A stretch of 5,030 bases of DNA from Actinomycetota bacterium (GTDB lineage: Bacteria; Actinomycetota; Thermoleophilia; Solirubrobacterales; Solirubrobacteraceae), in the NCBI GenBank assembly GCA_005883905.1, contig VAYD01000204.1:1499-6528 (forward strand), given 5' to 3'. The translations under genes and the position numbers were made by a program. This document shows positions 1-5,030 of the stretch, piece by piece. The notes under the pieces were generated by a model. It had not been told where the DNA came from. It saw only the letters and a list, made by a program, of their open reading frames with translations, and did no database searches. Position 1 is the stretch's first letter, and every line of letters begins with the position of its first letter.

Positions 1-1
1 G

Positions 2-283
2 CCGGCCGGGGGCAACAGCGGCGGCACTCCCCATCCCTCGCCGACGCCGGTCCATTTCGCGATCGTCCGCGACGGCCACGTGCTCAGCGGATCCGGCACG
101 TGGACCGACGAGTGGCACTGGAGCGGCAAGACCGATAAGGCCCTGCCGTCGCTGACGCCGGGCCCGGCCTACGCGTTCGCCCTGGAGGTCCGCTTCTGGT
201 GGGAGGACGCGGGCCAGTTGGAGAGCGCGGGCGGCTACCAGACCTACGCCTGGTCGCAGGAGATCGATCTCGAAGCGCCGTAG
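2..283 (+). CDS. C-terminal part of an unrecognised, probably exported beta-rich protein (5' end outside window)
   Basis: The frame is open from the window edge and ends at TAG 281-283, giving 93 visible residues. The GTG at position 80 is in frame but is probably internal, because the frame continues upstream with sensible sequence. The first ~16 visible residues are rich in Gly, Ser, Pro, Asn and Thr and look like a linker. The remaining ~77 residues alternate hydrophobic and polar positions, are rich in Trp, Tyr and Phe (for example WTDEWHW and RFWWEDAG), and contain no membrane segment or cysteine. This pattern suggests a beta-sandwich, perhaps immunoglobulin- or fibronectin-like, behind a flexible linker, as in secreted or cell-wall proteins. 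I do not recognise the family, and export is inferred only from composition. A strong hairpin begins 10 nt after the stop and may end its transcript. Confidence 0.6.
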   Translation, partial: PAGGNSGGTPHPSPTPVHFAIVRDGHVLSGSGTWTDEWHWSGKTDKALPSLTPGPAYAFALEVRFWWEDAGQLESAGGYQTYAWSQEIDLEAP

Positions 284-435
284 CGGTGACTCCGTTCCAT
301 CCTGGTGTTGCTATGCCACACCGGGATGGAACGCACTGTGCAGCATGCTGGCCGCCCGAACGGGCTGCTGAGATCCCAGATGACGAGGAACGCGTTCTCC
401 TCGATGATCGCGCGCGCCACCTGAGCTGGACCCAT
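244..435 (-). pseudogene. Possible remnant of a small gene (weak resemblance to PPOX N-terminus)
   Basis: On the minus strand an ATG at 435 opens a 63-residue frame ending at 244. Its first ~28 residues look like real protein: an amphipathic stretch QVARAIIEENAFLVIW, then SSPFGRPA, with many G/C-ending codons (GCG, CGC, ATC, GAG, AAC, TTC, CTC). The arrangement 'ARxIIxxNxFLVI...GRP' recalls the start of PPOX-like/F420-dependent oxidoreductases. The rest (from about CCTVRSIPVWHS) runs through the 16-bp hairpin and into the antisense of the preceding gene, and looks non-coding. If real, this is a truncated 5' fragment whose body has been lost. It could equally be a chance open frame in GC-rich DNA. 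Confidence 0.2.
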
Positions 436-448
436 CGTCTCGACAATA
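284..448. other. Intergenic region upstream of the GT-C-like gene
   Basis: This 165-bp gap is less GC-biased than the flanking genes. It holds the hairpin at 293-333, and its right part is covered by a short minus-strand open frame (244-435) that may be a gene remnant. Any promoter for the plus-strand gene starting at 449 should lie here. I see no convincing -35/-10 pair and no Shine-Dalgarno sequence close to the ATG. The nearest purine-containing stretch is GAGCTGGA at 423-430, about 18 nt upstream, which is too far. A weak -10-like GACAAT (442-447) sits just before the ATG and could fit a leaderless or very short-leader transcript, possibly starting at the in-frame GTG 461. Confidence 0.45.
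293..333. terminator. Strong 16-bp hairpin after the first gene, possible factor-independent terminator
   Basis: The arms at 293-308 and 318-333 pair over 16 bp. All pairs are Watson-Crick except one T:G (T303 with G323, a U-G wobble in plus-strand RNA). The loop is 9 nt (309-317). The stem starts 10 nt after the TAG at 281-283, a typical terminator position. No T-run follows on either strand, so it would be an atypical, actinobacterial-style terminator. Other readings are a structured end of a small non-autonomous element or a regulatory RNA element. The stem is clear; its function is inferred. Confidence 0.5.
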
Positions 449-2039
449 ATGCGCGCCCTCGTGGCTACGCACTGGACCCGGCGCGAGGTGGCGCTGCTCG
501 CAGGCGGCGCGATCGCGCTCGCGGTGGTCATGTTCTGGCCGCTGGTCCTGCACCTCGGCACCGACATCCCGAAGGACCTGGGCGATCCGTTGTCGCAGGC
601 GTGGCAGCTCGCGTGGGGCGGGCATGCGCTCGCCCACCAGCCGCTGCATTTCTTCCAGTCCAACCAGTTCTGGCCGGGGCACGACACGCTGGCGCTGTCC
701 GACGCGCTGGTCGGCTACGCGCCGCTGGCGATCCCCGGCGGCGGCGTCGAGGTGGCGATCGCGCGCTACGGCGTCGTGTTTCTGCTGGCGAGCGCCCTGG
801 CGTTCGCGGGCGCCTACGCGCTCGCCCGCGAGCTCGGCCTGCGGCCGGCCGCCGCGTGCGTGGCGGGCGCGGCGTTCGCGTACTCGCCGTGGCGCCTCGA
901 GCAGGGCGGCCACCTGCACATCCTGTCGAGCGGCGCGATCCCGCTGTCGCTGGCGTTCCTGGTCGCCGGCTACCGCCGCGACCGCCCGGGCCTCGTGTAC
1001 GCGGGATGGGCGTTGGTCGCGTGGCAGGTGTCGATCGGGTTCTCGCTCGGGCTGCCGTTCCTGCTCGCCCTCCTCCTCGGGGCGCCCCTCGTCTGGCTGC
1101 TCCTCGGCCGGCCGATCGTCGCCCCCCGCGCCACGATCGCCGGCATCGCCACCGTCGCGGTCGTCACAACGTCGCTCGCCGTCCCCTACGTGCGCGTGCG
1201 CTCCGACGAGCCCGCCGCCGAGCGCAGCCCGCGGACCGTCGCGGTCTACAGCGTCGGCCCGCGCATGTTCGCGACCGCGTCGTCGCTGAACCCGGTCTGG
1301 GGACCGATCACGTCGCGAGACGATCTCCCGGCGGTCCCCGAGCAGACGCTCTTCCTCGGCCTCGCCACGTTCGTGCTCGCCATCCTCGGCGCGACCTGGC
1401 GCGGCTGGCCGCGCCGCCTGCGCCTCGGCCTCGTCGCCGCCGCGCTGGTGTTCGCCGTCCTGTCGCTCGGGTTCGAGGTCGACGGGCTCGGGCGCTTCCT
1501 CCCGTACCGGGCGCTCTACGAGGTCGTCCCGGGCTGGTCCGGCATCCGCGTGCCCGAGCGCCTGCACACGTTCACGACGCTCGCGCTCGCGTTGCTCGCG
1601 GCGGCCGGCGCTTCACGCCGGCGCTGGCTCGCGCCGGTCGCCGTCGTCGCGATCCTCGCCGAGGGCGCCGGCTCCGCATCCGCCTGCGCCGCAGCCCCCC
1701 GCAGCGCTCGCCTCGCTCCCGGCGCCGCTGCTCCAGCTCCCCGCCGCCGCCGACGACAACCGCCGCTACCTGCTGTGGTCGACCGACGGCTTCCCGAAGA
1801 TGGTCAACGGCCGCAGCAGCATCACGCCGCAGCGCACCGATCGCATCCTCACGCAGGCGAACGGGTTCCCGGACCGCGCGTCGGTCGGCGCGCTACGTCG
1901 TCTCGGGCTCCGGACCGTGGTGCTGCACGCCGACCGGCTGGCGGGGACGCCGTGGGAAGACTGGCGGGCCCGACCGGTCGCCGGGCTCAGGATCACGCGG
2001 ACGGTCCGTGGGCGCCTCGTCGTCTACGACCTTCGCTGA
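449..2039 (+). CDS. Polytopic GT-C/YfhO-like membrane protein, reading frame broken near 1661-1680
   Basis: The gene starts at ATG 449; GTG 461 is an in-frame alternative and neither has a clear Shine-Dalgarno site. The first ~405 residues are a membrane protein with roughly ten hydrophobic segments (first at about 14-36). The first extracytoplasmic loop carries acidic residues in DLGDPLSQAW (43-52), followed by SNQFWPGHDTLALSDALVGY (71-90); this is the layout of GT-C fold glycosyltransferases, which use lipid-linked sugar donors. GIRVPERLHTF (365-375) resembles the conserved Arg-Pro segment of YfhO-like proteins. Around 1661-1680 the frame becomes Arg/Ala-rich nonsense, while the frame one base later continues as a proline-rich linker and a soluble tail ending GRLVVYDLR with TGA at 2037-2039. 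Joined, the product would be about 529 residues. Uncorrected, the first frame runs on to 2227. The 3' end overlaps the convergent gene by 147 bp. Exact activity and sugar substrate are unknown. Confidence 0.7.
1661..1680 (+). other. Frameshift site within the GT-C-like gene
   Basis: Upstream the coding frame has codons starting at positions equal to 2 modulo 3 (for example ATG 449). Downstream the coding frame has codons starting at multiples of 3 (for example ATG 1800). The old frame makes sense through VVAILAEGAG (about 1670). The new frame makes sense from about 1677, reading HPPAPQPPAALASLP and then DDNRRYLLWSTDGFPKMVNG. The change equals one extra base or two missing bases. The local sequence is a GC-rich run of short GCC/GGC units, a plausible place for a sequencing or assembly error or a natural indel. 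No slippery heptamer was noticed. Confidence 0.7.
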
Positions 2040-3674
2040 GCGCCAGCCGGCGACGGCGAGCGAGATGCCCGTGGCGATCAGCGCCCAGACGACGAGCTGG
2101 CCGTGCCCGCGATGGTCGACGATCCCGACCGGGCCGACGACGCGCCCGGCGATCACGGTCTCGCCGATCCTCGGCGCCAGATAGCCGGCGATCAGCCCCC
2201 ACGCGGCAAGCACCGGCCAGCCGCTGAACCCGACGCGCAGGCGCGGCGCCGAGCGCCAGGCGAGCACCGCCGCGGCGAGGAAGGCGGCGAGCACGGGCGC
2301 GACCGCCAGCCACCCGTTGTCCAGCCCGAACAGCGACAGCACCGTGTGCTGGAAGTTCGCGTCGCTCGCCCGCTGGCTCCAGTCGGCCGTGTGGCCGAAC
2401 GTGACGAGCGGGTACGTGATCGCCGCGGCGATCATCGTCACGGCGCTCGGCACCGCAAGCGCGAGCGTCGGCCCCGGCCAGCGCCGCCACGCGGCCGCGA
2501 TGCCGACCGCCAGGAACGGCAGCGTCGGGATCAGGAAGCGCGGCCCGGGCGAGCCGCCGCCCATCGGCAGCCAGTAGCCGGCGTCGTAGACGAAGTACGC
2601 GGCGACGACCGCGCCGATCACTCCCGCTTCCGCGCGCCGGCCGCGGCGCCACAGCAGCACCGTCCCGAGCAGCCCCATCAGCACGATCGGCGTGACGACG
2701 ACGAGGCCGCGCGGCGAGAGCAGGAGCTCCAGCGCGTAGCGCGGCTTCGGCATCCCGATCCCGAACAGGCCGTCGCCGTTGAGCCCGAGCGTCTCGTGGC
2801 CGCTGCGGCCCTGCTCGTTGACCGCGTTCTTGTACGAGAGCGTCGTGATCGAGCCGAACGCGAGGAGGTTGTAGATCAGCAGCGGCAGCACGCCGAGCAC
2901 GACGCCGAAGGCGTAGACCGCGGCGCGCCGCAGGCCGCGCAGCGCGACGTACACGCCCACGATCGCCCCCGCGATCGCGAGCGGGTACTCGGTCGTCACG
3001 GCCAGCCCGGCCAGCACGCCCGCGAGCGCGATGTCCCGCATGTTCGGCTCCGCGCGCTCGCGTTCTCGCCAGGCGAGCGCGAACGCCGCGAACGCCAGCA
3101 GCGCGGCCAGGACGTGGCTGAAGAGGTTCACGGCGAACGGCATCACGAGCGTCGCGCCGCCGAGCGTCACCGCCGTCAGCGTCCCGAGGCCCGGTTCGAT
3201 GCGATCCACCAGGCGGCGCGTCAGCAGGAGCAGCAGCAGCGCCGGCAGCACGGTGCCGAACAGCCCGAGCGCCCAGACCATCGGCGCCTGGATCTCGAGC
3301 CGGCGCTTGATCTCGGCGGCGCGCTGCGCGTTGTAGCCGTAGGCGTGGACGTTGAGCCCGCGGTAGGTCCACTGGCGCGCGCCTCCGGCGCGGGCGGTGT
3401 CGGCGGCCTTGCGGGCGAGCGTCGGCGCGCCGACCGCATCGAGCGCCATGAACGGCGGCGTCAGCACCAACGCCAGGCCCGGCGCCTTGACCGAGTAGAA
3501 GTGGCCGTTGATGTAGCTCTTGTCGCGCGTCTCCCAGTGGTAGGCGTCGATCGACGTGTGCCCGTGGCTCAGCGACTTGACGAACGCGTAGTACGACGTC
3601 TGCGCCCATCCGAGCGACTGCATGATCAGCGCCCACCCCAGCACGAGCGCGATGATCGCGGCGCTCTTCCTCAT
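1893..3674 (-). CDS. Polytopic GT-C-like membrane protein, putative glycosyltransferase
   Basis: This 593-residue frame starts at ATG 3674, preceded by GAGG (minus strand, 3679-3682) at a spacing of 4 nt. Residues ~5-24 form a first membrane segment or signal anchor. The loop that follows holds acidic and aromatic residues (SIDAYHWETRDKSY, 41-54) and then GHFYSVKAPGLALVLTPPF (57-75), a signature I associate with uncharacterised actinobacterial GT-C-like proteins. Further hydrophobic segments lie near 132-151, 164-202, 216-245, 252-272, 323-342, 351-364, 380-395, 402-422, 455-472, 486-500 and 527-543. The LSPRGLVVVTP segment (319-329) and GGSPGPRFLIPTLPFLAVG (373-391) also fit this class. The likely role is transfer of a sugar from a polyprenyl-phosphate donor at the outer membrane face, but substrate and activity are inferred. 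The last ~48 residues are polar, Pro/Arg-rich, antisense to the convergent gene, and may not be a functional domain. The gene sits immediately behind the acyltransferase in an ATGA overlap. Confidence 0.8.
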   Translation of the reverse strand: MRKSAAIIALVLGWALIMQSLGWAQTSYYAFVKSLSHGHTSIDAYHWETRDKSYINGHFYSVKAPGLALVLTPPFMALDAVGAPTLARKAADTARAGGARQWTYRGLNVHAYGYNAQRAAEIKRRLEIQAPMVWALGLFGTVLPALLLLLLTRRLVDRIEPGLGTLTAVTLGGATLVMPFAVNLFSHVLAALLAFAAFALAWRERERAEPNMRDIALAGVLAGLAVTTEYPLAIAGAIVGVYVALRGLRRAAVYAFGVVLGVLPLLIYNLLAFGSITTLSYKNAVNEQGRSGHETLGLNGDGLFGIGMPKPRYALELLLSPRGLVVVTPIVLMGLLGTVLLWRRGRRAEAGVIGAVVAAYFVYDAGYWLPMGGGSPGPRFLIPTLPFLAVGIAAAWRRWPGPTLALAVPSAVTMIAAAITYPLVTFGHTADWSQRASDANFQHTVLSLFGLDNGWLAVAPVLAAFLAAAVLAWRSAPRLRVGFSGWPVLAAWGLIAGYLAPRIGETVIAGRVVGPVGIVDHRGHGQLVVWALIATGISLAVAGWRSAKVVDDEAPTDRPRDPEPGDRSGPPVFPRRPRQPVGVQHHGPEPETT

Positions 3675-3684
3675 GCAGCCTCAA
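3671..3684 (-). promoter_or_regulatory. ATGA stop/start overlap with GAGG ribosome binding site
   Basis: On the minus strand the acyltransferase stop TGA (3673-3671) overlaps the ATG (3674-3672) of the next gene in the classic ATGA arrangement. A GAGG Shine-Dalgarno core lies at 3682-3679 inside the last acyltransferase codons, 4 nt before the ATG. This supports the start chosen for the GT-C-like gene and suggests the two proteins are translated in a coupled way from one message. Confidence 0.75.
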
Positions 3685-4762
3685 GCGCGGGCGTCAGCTT
3701 CGCGCGACGGCGCCCGCGGAGCACCGGCTGCTCGATCAGGCGCCAGCTCACCGTCGCGATGGCGAGCGTGATCGCCAGGACCATCCCGAGCCGCGGCACG
3801 AGCGCCGTGGGCAGCGCCCCGCGCTCGTCGAGCACGAGGATCACCGGGACGTGCCAGAGATAGAGGCCGTACGAGACCAGGCCGGCGTACGCGAGCGGCG
3901 TCCAGCGCAGCCACGACATCGACGGTCCCGTCCCCCGCGCCGCGGCGGCGATCACCAGCGCGAAGCCGACCGCCGACAGGGGTGCCAGCAGCGCACCCCG
4001 CAGGACGGGGTCGGGGAACACGGGGGACTCTGTCCACGCGGCGCGCAGGATCACGATCGCGACGCCCAGGAGCATGCACCACGCAGTTGAAGATCGTGTG
4101 AGAGCCCTGTTGCGGCGCTCCAACACCAGCGCGGCGAGCATCCCGATCGCGAAGATCCCGATGTACGCGGGCAGCGTCTTGCCCGGGATCTCGCTGTGGA
4201 ACGCCGTCTGGTCGAGGACATTGAAGCCCACGCCCGCGACCACCAGCGCGACCAGGAACGCCTCGCGCCCGCGCGTCACGAGGGCGATCAGCGGCAGGGC
4301 GATGTAGAACGCCGCCTCGACGCTCAGCGTCCACAGGACGGGGTTCAGCTGCATGAGCGTGGTGAGCGAGTAGTTCTGCGCGAACAGTGCGAACGCGGGC
4401 AGCTCGCGGGCCTTCGGCAGGATGTTGTCCGGCCCGACCGTTGAGTAGAGGAGGAAGCACCCGAGCCCGCACGCGTAGTACGCGGGCACGATGCGAGTGA
4501 TGCGGCGCCTCGCGTACTCGCCGGCGCCCGGCGCGTTCCCGCGCGCGTACGGCCGGTACAGCAGGAAGCCCGAGAGCACGAAGAACGCGATCAGCCCGGC
4601 GTTCGCCGAGAACAGCAGGTGGTCCAGCAGCGCGTGGCGCGCGCCGTGGTGGCGGTTGTCGCGGTACAGCCAGACGTGGAACACGAGCACGCCGAGCGCG
4701 GCCAGCCCGCGGACGCCGTCGAGCGCGGCGCGGTGCGGCGTGGACGAGGGCGTGGAGGGCAT
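3671..4762 (-). CDS. Acyltransferase 3 (OafA/YrhL-like) integral membrane protein
   Basis: With a start at ATG 4762 the product has 363 residues, normal for a stand-alone acyltransferase-3 domain. The family moves acetyl or other short acyl groups onto sugars of surface polysaccharides, glycolipids or antibiotics. Motifs appear in the expected order: LDGVRGLAALGVLVFHVW (14-31) with the conserved His29; FFVLSGFLLYRPY (60-72); the Arg-rich RRRITRIVPAYY (85-96); WTLSVEAAFYIALPL (144-158) with Glu149; YGLYLWHVPVIL (298-309); and the closing SWRLIEQPVLRGRRR (339-353). About ten membrane segments are visible and there is no C-terminal SGNH domain. ATG 4795 would add 11 residues; it has GAGGA only 3 nt upstream and overlaps the divergent ATG. 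ATG 4879 would run deep into the divergent gene and is unlikely. The gene is followed directly by the GT-C-like gene (ATGA overlap). The acyl donor and acceptor are unknown. Confidence 0.9.
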   Translation of the reverse strand: MPSTPSSTPHRAALDGVRGLAALGVLVFHVWLYRDNRHHGARHALLDHLLFSANAGLIAFFVLSGFLLYRPYARGNAPGAGEYARRRITRIVPAYYACGLGCFLLYSTVGPDNILPKARELPAFALFAQNYSLTTLMQLNPVLWTLSVEAAFYIALPLIALVTRGREAFLVALVVAGVGFNVLDQTAFHSEIPGKTLPAYIGIFAIGMLAALVLERRNRALTRSSTAWCMLLGVAIVILRAAWTESPVFPDPVLRGALLAPLSAVGFALVIAAAARGTGPSMSWLRWTPLAYAGLVSYGLYLWHVPVILVLDERGALPTALVPRLGMVLAITLAIATVSWRLIEQPVLRGRRRAKLTPALEAA

Positions 4763-4793
4763 CGGCGGCGAAACACGCTGGATGCTATGCGTC
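4763..4793. promoter_or_regulatory. Compact divergent start region between acyltransferase and PPOX-like genes
   Basis: If the acyltransferase starts at 4762 and the PPOX-like gene at 4794, only 31 bp separate them. The minus strand holds TAGCAT (4787-4782), which fits the TANNNT -10 pattern about 20 nt before the ATG at 4762; no clear -35 was found. No matching plus-strand -10 is evident here. If instead the acyltransferase starts at 4795, the two ATG codons overlap and this stretch is coding. The promoter assignment is weak and is based on spacing and one hexamer. Confidence 0.25.
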
Positions 4794-5030
4794 ATGGATC
4801 CTCGACCACGATCACAGCGCAAACGCGACACGCTCGAGAAGCTCGGCCGCGACATCGACCTCTGGGTCGCGTCCGCCAATGAGAACGGCGACGCCTACCT
4901 CGTCCCGCTGTCCTACCACTGGGACGGCGCACAGCTGACCATCGCGACGCCGCGCGCGAGCCGCACGGCCAGGAACCTGATGCGGGCGCGATGGGCGCGT
5001 GTCGCGCTCGGCACGACGCGCGACGTCGTG
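4794..5030 (+). CDS. N-terminal part of a PPOX-like split-barrel flavin/F420-binding protein (3' end outside window)
   Basis: From ATG 4794 the frame is open to the window end, giving 79 residues. After a basic start (MDPRPRSQRKRDTLEKLGRD) come IDLWVASANENGDAYLVPLS (21-40), YHWDGAQLTIATPRASRTAR (41-60) and NLMRARWARVALGTTRDVV (61-79). The strand pattern 'WVASA..G..YLVPLS..WDG..L..AT....T.RNL......ALG.TRDVV' is typical of the pyridoxamine 5'-phosphate oxidase-like split barrel found in many actinobacterial oxidoreductases that bind FMN or F420. Which cofactor is used cannot be told from this fragment. An in-frame ATG at 4782 would add four residues; no strong Shine-Dalgarno site supports either start. 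The gene diverges from the acyltransferase with almost no intergenic space, so its promoter must lie inside or at the edge of that gene. It has no evident link to the glycan genes. Confidence 0.85.
   Translation, partial: MDPRPRSQRKRDTLEKLGRDIDLWVASANENGDAYLVPLSYHWDGAQLTIATPRASRTARNLMRARWARVALGTTRDVV

Noticed and set aside
311..1567. Long minus-strand open frame opposite the GT-C-like gene
   Set aside because: The translation is almost entirely Arg, Glu, Asp, Gly and Ala, the antisense signature of high-GC genes, with no hydrophobic core.
1695..1700. Six-C run as the frameshift point
   Set aside because: The downstream coding frame already looks correct from about 1677, before this run, so the shift most likely lies further upstream.
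2033..2063. Imperfect hairpin at the 3' end of the plus-strand GT-C-like gene (TCGCT...AGCGA)
   Set aside because: The stem is about 9 bp with a 3-nt bulge, has no T-tract, and lies inside the coding sequence of the convergent gene. Such structures are common by chance at this GC content.
199..2184. Very long plus-strand open frame of 661 codons overlapping the GT-C-like gene
   Set aside because: Its translation is dominated by Arg, Ala, Pro and Gly with no domain-like pattern, as expected of an out-of-frame shadow of GC-rich coding DNA. Only its last part (about 1665 onward) follows real coding DNA, and that in the wrong frame.
1993..3684. Alternative minus-strand frame through the same GT-C-like gene
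   Set aside because: It is Arg/Ala-rich and lacks membrane segments, while the adjacent frame gives a coherent membrane protein with good codon usage and a ribosome binding site.
2103..3863. Long plus-strand open frame opposite the minus-strand GT-C-like gene
   Set aside because: It is a highly charged Arg/Asp/Glu/Gln-rich low-complexity translation, antisense to a clearly recognisable membrane protein.
4763..4879. N-terminal extension of the acyltransferase to ATG 4879
   Set aside because: It would overlap the divergent PPOX-like coding region by about 86 bp, and the added residues show no acyltransferase feature.

Overview
The window is very GC-rich, with G or C at most third codon positions. 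Its genes resemble high-GC Actinobacteria, perhaps the Thermoleophilia/Solirubrobacterales type. That taxonomic guess rests on base composition and on the style of the membrane proteins, not on a marker gene. No RNA gene, CRISPR array, insertion sequence or integrase is visible.

Layout from left to right: (1) the 3' end of an unrecognised, probably extracytoplasmic beta-rich protein (plus strand, ends at 283). (2) A 165-bp intergenic stretch with a near-perfect 16-bp hairpin and a short minus-strand frame that may be a gene remnant. (3) A plus-strand polytopic membrane protein of GT-C/YfhO-like type (449-2039), whose reading frame is broken near 1661-1680. (4) A convergent minus-strand GT-C-like membrane protein (1893-3674), whose 3' end overlaps gene 3 by 147 bp. 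(5) An acyltransferase-3 family membrane protein (3671-4762, minus), whose stop overlaps the start of gene 4 as ATGA. (6) The start of a divergent plus-strand gene of the pyridoxamine 5'-phosphate oxidase-like (PPOX) split-barrel family, cut by the window end.

The acyltransferase and the downstream GT-C-like protein form a tight, probably translationally coupled pair. With the convergent second GT-C-like protein, the set fits modification or assembly of a cell-surface glycan: sugars from lipid-linked donors, and acyl groups added to sugars at the membrane. This is inference from family membership; the substrate cannot be read from the sequence. The PPOX-like gene is probably an unrelated neighbour.

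I see no convincing novel system. The observations most worth checking are the frameshift in gene 3, the unusually long convergent 3' overlap, the hairpin beside a possible gene remnant, the overlapping divergent ATG codons, and a rare-codon patch inside the acyltransferase gene.
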